Positions 52,042-61,027 are shown, numbered from the stretch's first letter. The stretch: 64,000 nucleotides of DNA from an uncultured Prevotellaceae bacterium (GCA_946185485.1 CAMHJQ010000016.1:1-64000), one strand, 5' to 3'. Made by a program: numbers and translations. The notes: a model not told the origin generated them from the sequence alone.

Positions 52042-53439
52042 ATGACACCTAATGAAACTCAAGGAGCGAAAGGCTTCTACAAGCTGTCTTGGCTACAGCG
52101 CATTGGCTTCGGCTCTGGAGACCTGGCCCAGAATCTGATTTTCCAGGTCATCTGTACTTACCTGCTTTTCTTCTATACCGACATCTATGGGCTGACACCC
52201 TCTGCAGTGGCTGTCATGTTCTTCGTAGGTAATGTGGCAAACGTGATATGGGACCCCATCGTGGGCACACTGATTGACAAGAGTAATCCACGCTACGGAA
52301 AATATCGCTCGTATCTGCTTTACGTCGGTATTCCTCTTTCCGGCTTCGCCATCCTGTGTTTCTACAACGGTTTTGCACCGTCGCTGATATATGCCTACGT
52401 GACTTATATCTCCATGCAGCTACTCTATACGTTCATCAACGTACCTTACGGAGCACTGAACTCCTCGTTGACACGCGACACAGACGAAATCACCATACTG
52501 ACTTCCGTACGTATGTTTATGGCCAACCTTGGCGGTCTGGCCGTCAACTCAGGTCTGCCCCTGTTCATCGCCCTGATTGCAGGTGCGCCCTCTGACAGTC
52601 TGCCGAAAGACCCGTCAGCATGGTTCACCACCATGACCATCTACGCCGTTGTCGGCTTCTGCCTGCTCGCCTTCTGCTTCTCACAATGTGAGGAGCGTGT
52701 CGTCATGGATGCCAAATCGACAGAAGACGTGAAGGTGAGCGACCTGTGGATGGAGTTCCTGCGCAACCGTCCCTTGCGTGTCCTTGCCTTCTTCTTCATC
52801 ACAGCTTTCGCCATGATGTCGGTGGGCAATGCTGCAGGAGCCTACTTTATGAATAGCAATCTGCACGGCTCGGCTCAGCAGCTGTCTATCTTCATGGCCT
52901 TAGGTTCAGCTCCGGCATTTTTGTTCATGCCATTGGTGCCTTGGTTCAAGCGCATGGTTGGAAAGAAGAATATGTTCTACCTGTTCTTAGGTGCTGCCAT
53001 CATCGGTATGGCCATGCTTTATGTCATTTCCAAGATGAATCAGCCAAGTATGATGATGATTTATGTGGCCCAGTTCATCAAGAGCACGGGTGTGATTGTC
53101 GCTACAGGTTACATGTGGGCATTGGTTCCCGAGGTTATTTCCTACGGCGAATACACCACTGGCCGCCGCATCTCCGGCATTGTTAATGCCTTGACGGGAT
53201 TGTTCTTCAAGGCCGGTATGACCTTCGGAAGCATCGTCGGTCCGGCTGTGTTGGCATACGTAGGATATGATAGCAAGGTCATCGACCAGACTCCGTTTGC
53301 CGAGGAGGGTATCCTGTGGCTCGTCTGCGTCATCCCCGCCATTCTGCTGGGTCTGGCCATGTTCATCATCAGCCGCTACGAGCTGACCGACGAGGTCATT
53401 GACGACATCAACAAGAAGATTGAAGCACGTAACAAATAA
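52042..53439 (+). CDS. GPH-family sodium:glycoside (xyloside) symporter
   Basis: 465 residues with about twelve membrane helices. GPH/MelB-type features: FGSGDLAQNLIFQVICTYLL in helix I, FFVGNVANVIWDPIVGTLID with the cation-site acidic residue, NPRYGKYRSYLL in loop 2-3, NVPYGALNSSLTRDTDE, and EVISYGEYTTGRRISGIVNA. It imports oligosaccharides with Na+ or H+. Its place ahead of GH10 and GH43 genes and the resemblance to XynD of Prevotella bryantii xylan clusters (from memory) point to xylo-oligosaccharides. First gene of the operon. Confidence 0.92.
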   Translation: MTPNETQGAKGFYKLSWLQRIGFGSGDLAQNLIFQVICTYLLFFYTDIYGLTPSAVAVMFFVGNVANVIWDPIVGTLIDKSNPRYGKYRSYLLYVGIPLSGFAILCFYNGFAPSLIYAYVTYISMQLLYTFINVPYGALNSSLTRDTDEITILTSVRMFMANLGGLAVNSGLPLFIALIAGAPSDSLPKDPSAWFTTMTIYAVVGFCLLAFCFSQCEERVVMDAKSTEDVKVSDLWMEFLRNRPLRVLAFFFITAFAMMSVGNAAGAYFMNSNLHGSAQQLSIFMALGSAPAFLFMPLVPWFKRMVGKKNMFYLFLGAAIIGMAMLYVISKMNQPSMMMIYVAQFIKSTGVIVATGYMWALVPEVISYGEYTTGRRISGIVNALTGLFFKAGMTFGSIVGPAVLAYVGYDSKVIDQTPFAEEGILWLVCVIPAILLGLAMFIISRYELTDEVIDDINKKIEARNK

Positions 53440-53455
53440 CACAAAGCACAAAACT

Positions 53456-54658
53456 ATGCGAAGACTTAAGACGATTATAGTGGCTGCAGGTCTGGCTGCC
53501 TCAGCACAGGCCCAGTCACTGGCTGAAGCCTACCGTGACTATTGGTACACGGGGGTCAGCGTGAACCAATGGCAGGTGCAGGCAGAAAAGGCCGGCGAAC
53601 AAAAGTTCGACTATACCGGCATGGTCAGTACCGACCAAACCAGTGACTGGCCTCTCATTACCCAGCATTTCAACTGGGTGGTGGCAGAGAACTGCATGAA
53701 GATGGAAGTGGTGCATCCCGAGGAGGGTGTCTATGACTTCACCCTTGCCGACCAGTTTGTCAACAAGGCCAAGGCCGCCGGACTGAAAGTACAGGGCCAC
53801 TGCCTGATATGGCACTCACAGTGCCCGCGCTGGTTCCATTTCGACAAAGACGGCAAACTCGTCTCCAGGGAAGTGCTGGCGAAGCGCATACGCGAACATA
53901 TCTATACCGTCGTGAGCCACTTCAAGGGGCGTGTCGATGCCTGGGACGTAGTGAACGAGGCTTTTGAGGACGACGGAACACCCCGCAAGAGCCTGTTCTG
54001 GCAGATTATGGGTACCGACTACATACCCCTGGCCTTCCAGACTGCCCACGAGGCCGACCCCAGCATCCAGCTCTTCTACAACGACTACTCGATGTACAAG
54101 GCACCGAAGGTAGAGGGTGTCTGCCGCTTCTTCAAGCCGCTCATCCAGCAGGGACTGCCCATTACGGCCATCGGCATGCAGGGACACATGATATTAGAGG
54201 ACAACAAGGACGGCAAGTATTTCCAGGAATACGACCACAGCATCCGTACCATTTGCGACGCCGGCGTGCCTACCTTCTTCTCAGAACTTGACCTGACGGT
54301 GCTGCCCAACCCATACGGCTTCTCCGGAGCCAACGTCAGCGACAAGTTAGCCTACCGTCCGGAGATGGACCCCTTCAAAGAGAGCATCACCAAGGAGAAA
54401 GAGGCAGAAGCAGCCCAGTACTGGGTGGACTTCTACAAGATGCTGATAGCCCACCGCGACGACATCCTGCGCGTCACCTTTTGGTGCCTGAACGATGCCA
54501 ACTCCTGGCGCAACGACTTCCCCATCAAGGGTCGTACCGACTATGCTACGCTGTTTGACCGCCAGAGCAACGTCAAGCCTGTTGTCCAGCAGCTCATCGA
54601 CCTGGTGAAGCCCCAGCCCGCTGCACCAGTAAAAGGCAAGAATAAAAAGAAAAAGTAA
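53456..54658 (+). CDS. xynA: GH10 endo-1,4-beta-xylanase
   Basis: 400 residues from the ATG at 53456; the longer frame would overlap the symporter gene. Signal peptide to AQAQ (residue 20). GH10 blocks: VAENCMKMEVVHPEEG, KVQGHCLIWHSQ, the acid/base Glu168 in WDVVNEAF, and the nucleophile Glu277 in FFSELDLTV, then FWCLNDANSW. There is no carbohydrate-binding module; the C-terminus ends in a lysine-rich tail (KGKNKKKK). It cuts the xylan backbone outside the cytoplasm. The gene starts 16 nt after the symporter stop and precedes GH43 by 30 nt. Confidence 0.95.
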   Translation: MRRLKTIIVAAGLAASAQAQSLAEAYRDYWYTGVSVNQWQVQAEKAGEQKFDYTGMVSTDQTSDWPLITQHFNWVVAENCMKMEVVHPEEGVYDFTLADQFVNKAKAAGLKVQGHCLIWHSQCPRWFHFDKDGKLVSREVLAKRIREHIYTVVSHFKGRVDAWDVVNEAFEDDGTPRKSLFWQIMGTDYIPLAFQTAHEADPSIQLFYNDYSMYKAPKVEGVCRFFKPLIQQGLPITAIGMQGHMILEDNKDGKYFQEYDHSIRTICDAGVPTFFSELDLTVLPNPYGFSGANVSDKLAYRPEMDPFKESITKEKEAEAAQYWVDFYKMLIAHRDDILRVTFWCLNDANSWRNDFPIKGRTDYATLFDRQSNVKPVVQQLIDLVKPQPAAPVKGKNKKKK

Positions 54659-54688
54659 ACACTAACTTATAAAACAAACAAAACTATT

Positions 54689-55726
54689 ATGGCTAAATTA
54701 CCAAGGTATCTGTTCCCCAGTGACTATATGGCTGACCCCTCAGCCAATGTATTTAACGGCAAGTTGTATATCTACCCCAGCCACGACTGGGATGCCGGCG
54801 AGTGTTTCGATGACGACGGTGGCCACTTCCAGATGAAGGACTACCACGTGCTGTCGTGGGACGACGTTGAGAACGGAGAGGTGACCGACCACGGTGTCAT
54901 CCTCGACGTGAAGGACGTACCCTGGGCTGAGAAGCAGATGTGGGACAATGACGTTGTGGAGAAGGACGGCAAGTACTTCCTGATTTTCTCGGCCAAGGCC
55001 TACGACGGCGTGTTCCGCCTGGGTGTGGCCGTTGCTGACAAGCCCGAAGGTCCGTTTATCGCCCAACCGCAGCCCATCCGCGGCTCGTTCTCTATCGACC
55101 CCTGCGCCTTCAAGGACGACGACGGACAGGTCTATGTTTATTTCGGCGGTCTTTGGGGCGGTCAGCTGCAGTGGTGGCGCCCGCTGCCCAATGGCATAGC
55201 ACCCACCTTCGGCAAGTATGGCGACGACAACGGACTCATCGACCTCGGCGCAGCCCCCGACCATCAGGGTGAGCTCTTTGCACAGCCCGGCGACCCTGCC
55301 ATCCCCAGCAATGTGGTACGCCTGAGCGACGACGTCATGCAGTTTGCCGAGGCTCCGCGTCCTGTCGTCATCCTCGACAAGGACGGACAGCCGCTGAAAG
55401 CTGGTGACCCTCACCGCTTCTTCGAGGCCAGCTGGATGCACAAGTACAACGGCAAGTACTACTTCTCGTATTCTACAGGTGACAGCCACTTCCTGTGCTA
55501 TGCCATCGGCGACAACCCCTACGGCCCGTTCACCTATCAGGGCGTCATCCTCGACCCCGTCGTAGGCTGGACGACCCACCACAGCATTGTGGAATTCAAG
55601 GGACAGTGGTATCTGTGTTATCATGACTGTGTACCCAGCAACGACATCACGCATCTGCGTTCACTGAAGGTGCAGCGTCTGTACTACAACGAAGACGGCA
55701 CTATCCAAAAGGTTGTGAATGAGTGA
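54689..55726 (+). CDS. xynB: GH43 beta-xylosidase, cytoplasmic (subfamily 1 type)
   Basis: 345 residues, no signal peptide. Five-bladed propeller with the three catalytic acids visible: Asp16 in YMADPSA, Asp137 in SFSIDPCAF and Glu246 in RFFEASWM. The protein resembles the single-domain GH43 xylosidases (XynB) of rumen Prevotella. It would release xylose from imported xylo-oligosaccharides in the cytoplasm, matching the symporter two genes upstream. Its end overlaps the start of the ECF sigma gene by 8 bp. Confidence 0.93.
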   Translation: MAKLPRYLFPSDYMADPSANVFNGKLYIYPSHDWDAGECFDDDGGHFQMKDYHVLSWDDVENGEVTDHGVILDVKDVPWAEKQMWDNDVVEKDGKYFLIFSAKAYDGVFRLGVAVADKPEGPFIAQPQPIRGSFSIDPCAFKDDDGQVYVYFGGLWGGQLQWWRPLPNGIAPTFGKYGDDNGLIDLGAAPDHQGELFAQPGDPAIPSNVVRLSDDVMQFAEAPRPVVILDKDGQPLKAGDPHRFFEASWMHKYNGKYYFSYSTGDSHFLCYAIGDNPYGPFTYQGVILDPVVGWTTHHSIVEFKGQWYLCYHDCVPSNDITHLRSLKVQRLYYNEDGTIQKVVNE

Positions 55727-56246
55727 ACACTCGATAATGAATATTAACCAACTTATATCTAACTATTACTCGCTGCACCGCGATGAAATTATACATTTCA
55801 TTGCGGTGCGCAATATTCATGACGACGATGCCCAAGACATGGTGCAGGACCTGTTCTTGCACCTGCTGGGCAGCCGTCACCTCATTACCCCCCAAACACT
55901 TCCGTGCCTCGTCTACACGATGGCACGCAACAGCGTCAGCGACTATTACCGTCGCCGCCGCGTCTATGAAGAGTACGAGCATTTCATCAAGCGGTCGGCC
56001 TTGGACAACAAGTATGCCCAAACCGATATAGAGTCTGTCATTACGGCCCGCCAGCTCGTAGAGCGCATGGAGCGCTCCCTGGTACGTCTGCCCGAGGCTT
56101 GCGGACGCATCTACCGCCTGCATATTTATAACGGACTTAAGGTGGGTGACATAGCAAAACAGCTTGAACTACCCTACAAACAGGTTGAAAACAGACTTGG
56201 GCAAGCCCGCCACCACATCCGTCAACAATTCAAAGCATGTGTATAA
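55719..56246 (+). CDS. ECF-type RNA polymerase sigma factor inside the xylan operon
   Basis: 175 residues. Region 2 is seen as RNIHDDDAQDMVQDLFLHLL (about residues 31-50) with the core-binding and -10 recognition helix VYTMARNSVSDYYRRRR. Region 4 is seen as RLPEACGRIYRLHIYNGLKV, then GDIAKQLELPYKQVENRLGQ with the helix-turn-helix, and a basic end. The ATG at 55719 overlaps the GH43 stop by 8 bp; an ATG at 55737 is an alternative. Its own stop overlaps the CE15 start by 10 bp. So it is translated with the hydrolases. No anti-sigma factor or SusC-like transducer is adjacent. It might reinforce transcription of this operon, or link xylan use to other loci. Confidence 0.88.
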   Translation: MSEHSIMNINQLISNYYSLHRDEIIHFIAVRNIHDDDAQDMVQDLFLHLLGSRHLITPQTLPCLVYTMARNSVSDYYRRRRVYEEYEHFIKRSALDNKYAQTDIESVITARQLVERMERSLVRLPEACGRIYRLHIYNGLKVGDIAKQLELPYKQVENRLGQARHHIRQQFKACV

Positions 56247-57403
56247 AAAGGTCTTTCCAAATGATTTGTGCGACAGTCCTGCTTACAACGGCTGCAGAGA
56301 CAGCGATGGCACAGCGTGTTGAGTTACCCCTCGTCTATGACATAGAGAACACTGGGAGTAACTATGAGCGTCCCGTCATGCCCGCCCCGCAGAAGCTGCC
56401 CGTCATCCGTGAACTGCCAGACGCCCTGGAGGGTGTCGCCAGCTTTGCTGACTGGGCAAAGCGTCGTAACGACATCGGTCACATGATACAGCACTACGGC
56501 ATCGGCACCAAGCCCGCAGTAGAAAAGGGTCAGGTGGCAGCACGCATGGAAGGCGACACGGCCTTGGTGGTCGATGTGACCGTCAACGGCGAGACACTGA
56601 CGCTACGCTCAGTTATCCACTATCCTAAGGTGGGACAGCCACCCTACGCCCTGATGATAGGCACGAGCAGGGTATCCCTGCCAAAGCAGTTGTTTGACAA
56701 CCGCCCCATCGCCATCATGACCTTTCACGAGAAACAAGTGAACGACTACGGACAATGGGGCAAGCACCACGACCGTGGCGAGCACCCCTTCGACCGACTC
56801 TATCCCACCCTGACGGCCAATGGCGCCTATAGTGAATGGGCATGGGGACTGAGCCGCCTGCTCGACGGACTGCAGCTGTTAGGACCAGAGGCCACGAAGA
56901 TTGATATGCGACACATCGGCGTTACCGGCTGTTCGTATGCAGGCAAGATGGCACTCTATTGCGGTGCCTTTGACGAGCGCATCGCACTGACCATTGCCCA
57001 GGAGCCGGGAGGCGGCGGGGCAGCCGCCTGGCGCAAGTCCCATGAGTCTACAGAGAAGGTGGAGGACATTGACAAGACGGACTACCACTGGTTCTTGGAG
57101 AGCCAGCGCGACAACTTCAGCGGTGACTCCGTCTACCGTCTGCCATACGACCAGCACGAACTGTGTGCCATGGTATGTCCGCGTGCATTGCTCTTGCTGG
57201 GTAACCCTGACTATCCCTGGCTCTCCGACCCTGCCATGCAGGCTTCAGCAGAGGCTGCCGTGAAGGTCTGGGAGCGCTTTGGCATTGGCGATCGCATGAA
57301 TTGGAGCATCGTCGGGGGACACGGCCACTGCCAGCTTCCTGAAAGCCAATGGCCCATCGTTCAGTCTTTTATCGACCGTTTTCTTTTAGGTATTGCCGAA
57401 TAG
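56237..57403 (+). CDS. CE15 glucuronoyl esterase
   Basis: 388 residues, signal peptide to about TAMAQ. Alpha/beta hydrolase with CE15 blocks: GVTGCSYAGKMAL with the nucleophile Ser233, LTIAQEPGGGGAAAWR with Glu256, and GGHGHCQLPES with His364. Typical CE15 enzymes read GCSRxGK; here the arginine that helps form the oxyanion hole is tyrosine. These esterases cut the bond between 4-O-methyl-glucuronic acid of xylan and lignin. It is the last gene of the xylan operon; its 3' end overlaps the converging aminotransferase gene by 35 bp. An acetyl xylan esterase role is an alternative. Confidence 0.85.
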   Translation: MCIKRSFQMICATVLLTTAAETAMAQRVELPLVYDIENTGSNYERPVMPAPQKLPVIRELPDALEGVASFADWAKRRNDIGHMIQHYGIGTKPAVEKGQVAARMEGDTALVVDVTVNGETLTLRSVIHYPKVGQPPYALMIGTSRVSLPKQLFDNRPIAIMTFHEKQVNDYGQWGKHHDRGEHPFDRLYPTLTANGAYSEWAWGLSRLLDGLQLLGPEATKIDMRHIGVTGCSYAGKMALYCGAFDERIALTIAQEPGGGGAAAWRKSHESTEKVEDIDKTDYHWFLESQRDNFSGDSVYRLPYDQHELCAMVCPRALLLLGNPDYPWLSDPAMQASAEAAVKVWERFGIGDRMNWSIVGGHGHCQLPESQWPIVQSFIDRFLLGIAE

Positions 57404-58394
57404 CAGCGACGAGGGCATCGTTCTCGTCCGGGCCCTGGGCTGATACGCGGAAGAAATAATGAGAGAGTCCTTGGAAATTGGAGCAGTCACGGATGAGGAT
57501 GCCGTGCTTGTGAACCAGGTATTGTTTCAGGTCGGCAGCTCGATGAGACTCTAATTCACAAAGCATATAGCTGGTCTTCGTCTCGAAAACGCGAACACCC
57601 TCAATGGCTCGCAGATTGTTACGCAGTCGTTCTGCTTCTTGCAGATAGGCATCCAGGTCAGTAATAATGGGCTTACCTTGGGTGATGAGGAACTTGCCGG
57701 CCTCAATGGCCAAGGAGCTGACAGCCCACGGGTGGCGAAGACTGCGCAAGAGCTGAATATTATTGGGGTGTGCCGTGATATATCCCAAACGGAGGCCTGG
57801 GACACCATAGGTCTTACTCAACGAATGCAGCAGGAACAGATTAGGCACCCCCTGCATCTCACGAGCTATCAGCAGGGGTTCTTTGGTATAGCCCTCATAC
57901 GACTGGTCCACTACAAAGGAATAGCGTGGCGAACGTCGCACCAGATAGTCCATAAATCCTTTCATCAGCACATTGCCCGAGGGGTTGTTGGGATTACATA
58001 TCCAGTAGACGCGGTCGCGAGGCAACTGCGTGAGGTCGTCGTTGTTCTCGTATGAAATAATGTGGCGGTGCTGTCGGCAGGCGTCTGCATACTCGTTGAA
58101 CGTCGGTTGTGGTATGACTGACGCGCTGCCATGAAAGAGCTCGGCAATCAAATAGATAGCCTCAGTGACGCCATTCGTCACCAACACACACTCGGGCGAG
58201 ACACCTTCCTTGAGGGCTATGAGTTTTTCAAGACTGGTAGGCATCGGATCAGGATAATGGCTTACGACATCAAAACGAGCCATCAGATGCTCTTTTAGCG
58301 CCGTTAAATCCACATGCTGGTAGATATTGGAACTGAAATTGGTCTTTACCAAGTCACCATAGCGGTAAATGTCATCGCCGTGTCCTTCTATCAT
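57369..58394 (-). CDS. PLP-dependent aminotransferase family protein, CobD (threonine-phosphate decarboxylase)-like
   Basis: 341 residues, class I/II aminotransferase fold. Start MIEGHGDDIYRYGDLVKTNF SSN-type, as in CobD and histidinol-phosphate aminotransferases; VLVTNGVTEAIYLIAELF; YWICNPNNPSGNV; VVDQSYEGYT; and the PLP lysine in LHSLSKTYGVPGLRLGY. The short N-terminus (HGDDIYRYG) favours CobD, which makes aminopropanol phosphate for the cobalamin side chain; HisC cannot be excluded. Its start overlaps the stop of the ABC ATPase gene (ATGA), so they are coupled. Other cobalamin genes are not in view. Confidence 0.75.
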   Translation of the reverse strand: MIEGHGDDIYRYGDLVKTNFSSNIYQHVDLTALKEHLMARFDVVSHYPDPMPTSLEKLIALKEGVSPECVLVTNGVTEAIYLIAELFHGSASVIPQPTFNEYADACRQHRHIISYENNDDLTQLPRDRVYWICNPNNPSGNVLMKGFMDYLVRRSPRYSFVVDQSYEGYTKEPLLIAREMQGVPNLFLLHSLSKTYGVPGLRLGYITAHPNNIQLLRSLRHPWAVSSLAIEAGKFLITQGKPIITDLDAYLQEAERLRNNLRAIEGVRVFETKTSYMLCELESHRAADLKQYLVHKHGILIRDCSNFQGLSHYFFRVSAQGPDENDALVAAIRQYLKENGR

Positions 58395-59185
58395 TTGCTT
58401 ACTTGTATAGTTAATGCGTTTTTGTCGAATGTGATTCCGTCGCGCTCTATAAAACGCCCCAAGACTCCTTGGGCGGCTAATTCCTGGGGAGTGCCGACGC
58501 TAAGGACTGATTGTGGCTCCATCAGCCAGATGCTGTCAGCCAACTGGAGAGCGAGTTCTACGTCGTGCGTGGACAGGAAGATGGTTTTCTCCTCATCGAC
58601 GGCTAACCTGCGTAGCAGCTGCATGATTTCAACCTTGCTGGGAAAGTCGAGGAAGGCGGTGGGCTCGTCTAAGTAGATGACGGGCGTCTGCTGCGCCAAA
58701 GCCTTGGCTATCATCACCTTCTGCCGCTCACCGTCGCTGAGCGTCTGCACCATGCGCTCTTGCAGGGTCTCAATGCCGACAAGGTGTATGACGTCGTCCA
58801 CAATCTTCTGATCGTCATCTGTCAGCGTACCCCAAAAGCCTGTATAGGGCGAGCGTCCCATGCCCACCATCTCCCGCACCGTCAGGTTCTGGACGTCGGG
58901 CTTCTCTGTCAGCACCACACCTATCAGCCGGCTCAGTTCCCGGTCGGACAGATGGGTCAAGGACCGCTGTGCCGTAGGAGCAGTGTTCAGCAGTATGTCG
59001 CCACTTAACGGTGGCTGGAAGGCAGACAGCGTACGCAGCAGTGTTGACTTGCCGATACCGTTCTGACCCAAAAGACATGTGAGCTTCCCGCTTTCAATGG
59101 CCGCACACAATCCCCTGGCCACCACCTTTTGGTTGCCTTTCGCCAGATAACCGATGCTCAAGTCTTGAAGTACTACCGTCTGCAT
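58391..59185 (-). CDS. ABC transporter ATP-binding protein (FecE/BtuD type)
   Basis: 264 residues from the ATG at 59185 (MQTVVLQDLSIGYL); the longer frame contains the promoter. Walker A LLGQNGIGKSTLLRTLSAF, Q-loop SRLIGVVLTEKPDVQNLTVR, signature LSDGERQKVMIAKAL, Walker B PVIYLDEPTAFLDFPSK, and the switch histidine in FLSTHDVELALQLAD. The family serves iron-siderophore, haem or cobalamin import. Coupling with the CobD-like gene suggests a corrinoid, but permease and binding-protein genes are not adjacent. The -7 box TATTTTTG (59193-59200) lies 7 nt before the ATG, predicting a leaderless or nearly leaderless message. Confidence 0.88.
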   Translation of the reverse strand: MQTVVLQDLSIGYLAKGNQKVVARGLCAAIESGKLTCLLGQNGIGKSTLLRTLSAFQPPLSGDILLNTAPTAQRSLTHLSDRELSRLIGVVLTEKPDVQNLTVREMVGMGRSPYTGFWGTLTDDDQKIVDDVIHLVGIETLQERMVQTLSDGERQKVMIAKALAQQTPVIYLDEPTAFLDFPSKVEIMQLLRRLAVDEEKTIFLSTHDVELALQLADSIWLMEPQSVLSVGTPQELAAQGVLGRFIERDGITFDKNALTIQVSK

Positions 59186-59192
59186 AGTGCTG

Positions 59193-59200
59193 CAAAAATA
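59193..59200 (-). promoter_or_regulatory. -7 box for the ABC ATPase gene, almost touching the start codon
   Basis: Minus strand TATTTTTG followed by C. Only 7 nt lie between it and the ATG at 59185. Confidence 0.55.
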
Positions 59201-59338
59201 CGAAGAAGTTACGAATAAACCAAACTTTTGAGGAAAAACTTCGTATTGTTTAAGATTATTATCAATGGAAAAAAGACTTCTAGGATGGCGGAAATACTTC
59301 ATGCTGAAGACCCAACAAAGAATCTGTCTTCCGGGGAG

Positions 59339-60187
59339 CTATCCGAGCAAACGATGGCCTAAGTCCTGCTGGAGGCAGAGGGTTGTGATGTGGTGTATGT
59401 GCTGGTCCATGACAGGGACGGGGACAACGTGATAGGTGGAATAGTCGGGGCAGAGAACGACGAGGTTCATGGCCTTGACACGAATGCCATAGTTGCGCTG
59501 CAGCATCATGCGGTAAAGGTTCTGCTGGATGCAATAATGATAGAAGGAAGTATCAGGAACGTTCAGGCCGTGTAAAGCGGTCTTCCCACCAAAGGGGGTA
59601 ACAATAGGCTGGCCCTGTGGGTCGCACACTTTGCGGCTGCGCTTCCAGTCGTAGATGGTAAACTGGCCGTCTTCGTCCTTACAAATCAGGTCGATGGTTC
59701 CTGCTATATTCAATGCTGTATCGTAGACTGGCCACTCCTGCCGATAAGGCCGTATATGATAATCGTTGACAAAATGCAGAAACTGCTGGTGCTCACGCTC
59801 TACGCTGACAGCCTCGGTTTGTCCACCATAGCTGAAGTAACAGGTGGTATGGAAACTGCCGTTCTGAAAGTAGTTTTCCGTCTGTTCGTGTACAAAAGTT
59901 CCTACGCTGCTGGCCATGCGGCCTATGCGCTCCCACTTGGCAAGAGACTCGGCAATGGGTATTCCATAACGATCCTGTTGCTGCTGGGCAGCACGTTGTG
60001 CATCGAAGGGTTCGAAGAAAAAGGCTATGAGCGTGCTGACGGGCAACAACTGGTATTGCCCTTTATACAAATAGACGTGGCCTTCGGGCAGGAAATCGAT
60101 GTCTTCGTCTTGCGGATAACGTCCTGCATCTGTGAAGCAACGCATCTTCTGCGTCATCGCTTCTGTTCTGACCAGACTATTTGACAT
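59339..60187 (-). CDS. PD-(D/E)XK superfamily nuclease
   Basis: 282 residues from the ATG at 60187, which overlaps the stop of the DUF3108 gene by 11 bp (translational coupling). The nuclease core is visible: a helix with GTFVHEQTENYFQ (about residues 95-107), AGTIDLICKDEDGQFTIYDW then KRSR (acidic residue, then the D-x-K of motif II/III), and YHYCIQQNLYRMML as the QxxxY motif. This is the RecB/AddB-like exonuclease type. A role in DNA processing or in handling foreign DNA is possible; no helicase or defence gene is adjacent. Confidence 0.78.
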   Translation of the reverse strand: MSNSLVRTEAMTQKMRCFTDAGRYPQDEDIDFLPEGHVYLYKGQYQLLPVSTLIAFFFEPFDAQRAAQQQQDRYGIPIAESLAKWERIGRMASSVGTFVHEQTENYFQNGSFHTTCYFSYGGQTEAVSVEREHQQFLHFVNDYHIRPYRQEWPVYDTALNIAGTIDLICKDEDGQFTIYDWKRSRKVCDPQGQPIVTPFGGKTALHGLNVPDTSFYHYCIQQNLYRMMLQRNYGIRVKAMNLVVLCPDYSTYHVVPVPVMDQHIHHITTLCLQQDLGHRLLG

Positions 60188-60989
60188 GGGACTCCATTTT
60201 GTTACGCAAGCCTTTATAGCCAGACAGATAAGCCTTGGCTGACCCAAACGACAGGAACATGTCAAGGCGTACGGGCATGTGGTTTTTGTCATCCGTGATA
60301 TAGAAGCGGATGAGTTCGTGATTCTGCCCGTCCTCGCGCTCTATGAACGAGAAAGTAAGGCAGCGGTACTTGTCATTACCGTTCTTCATCTTGAGGGTGG
60401 TCTTACCGGTATATTTGAGCCATGAGTTGGTGAGTCGGCGGGCATCGCTGATAGGCATGGGAATGTTCTCGCCGACCTTCAGATTATCTGCATCGAAGTT
60501 GCGTGCCCGCAAAAAGATGCTCATCATGTCGTAGATGCAGTCCTTGTACTCTGCATCCTTCCAGTGGACCTCGCCGTCATGGTCGATGCGGTGCATCTTC
60601 AAATGACAGTTGTTGTTCGGATAGGTGTACCACAACTCGTCCACATAATAGCGGTCGCCTTCTCGTGCCCCCTTTCGGAAATAGAGCGGCTCCAGGTCGA
60701 GACTGGTATAGCAGAGCAGGGTGTCGCGCATGATGAAGACATTGTCCAACTGGTCATTGCCTCGGGTGATGAGACTGCTTCGGAAGGCCTTTTGCCCATT
60801 ATAGCGCGACTGTACGGTAGACATGGATGCCGTTCCCACCTTGACCCACACGAACTTCCAGTTGAAGTAGAGGTCATAGCTGAGGAACTCGCCCGACTTG
60901 AAGGCGATGTTTTCTATGCCACACTGGGCATGCGCCCCTATGGGGCTAAATAAAAAATATAATATATAAAATATAAAAAGCTTCTTCAT
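60177..60989 (-). CDS. DUF3108-domain secreted protein
   Basis: 270 residues from the ATG at 60989; the TTG 9 nt upstream is not needed. Signal peptide MKKLFIFYILYFLFSPIG to AHAQ. The mature protein begins CGIENIAFKSGEFLSYDLYF, the typical opening of DUF3108, a beta-rich periplasmic domain (FVWVKVGTASMSTV, YYVDELWYTYPN, CLTFSFIEREDG). Function is unknown; in other Bacteroidetes such proteins occur near envelope or lipid genes. It is coupled to the nuclease gene downstream, and 38 nt separate it from the Ig-like lipoprotein upstream. Confidence 0.82.
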   Translation of the reverse strand: MKKLFIFYILYFLFSPIGAHAQCGIENIAFKSGEFLSYDLYFNWKFVWVKVGTASMSTVQSRYNGQKAFRSSLITRGNDQLDNVFIMRDTLLCYTSLDLEPLYFRKGAREGDRYYVDELWYTYPNNNCHLKMHRIDHDGEVHWKDAEYKDCIYDMMSIFLRARNFDADNLKVGENIPMPISDARRLTNSWLKYTGKTTLKMKNGNDKYRCLTFSFIEREDGQNHELIRFYITDDKNHMPVRLDMFLSFGSAKAYLSGYKGLRNKMESHVK

Positions 60990-61027
60990 CGTTTTCAATC
61001 TTATTTTTCTTATTTCTTATTTTATAT

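Noticed and set aside
56237..57403. Frameshift or fusion between the sigma factor and esterase genes
   Set aside because: Each has its own start, stop and complete domain; the 10-bp overlap is ordinary translational coupling.
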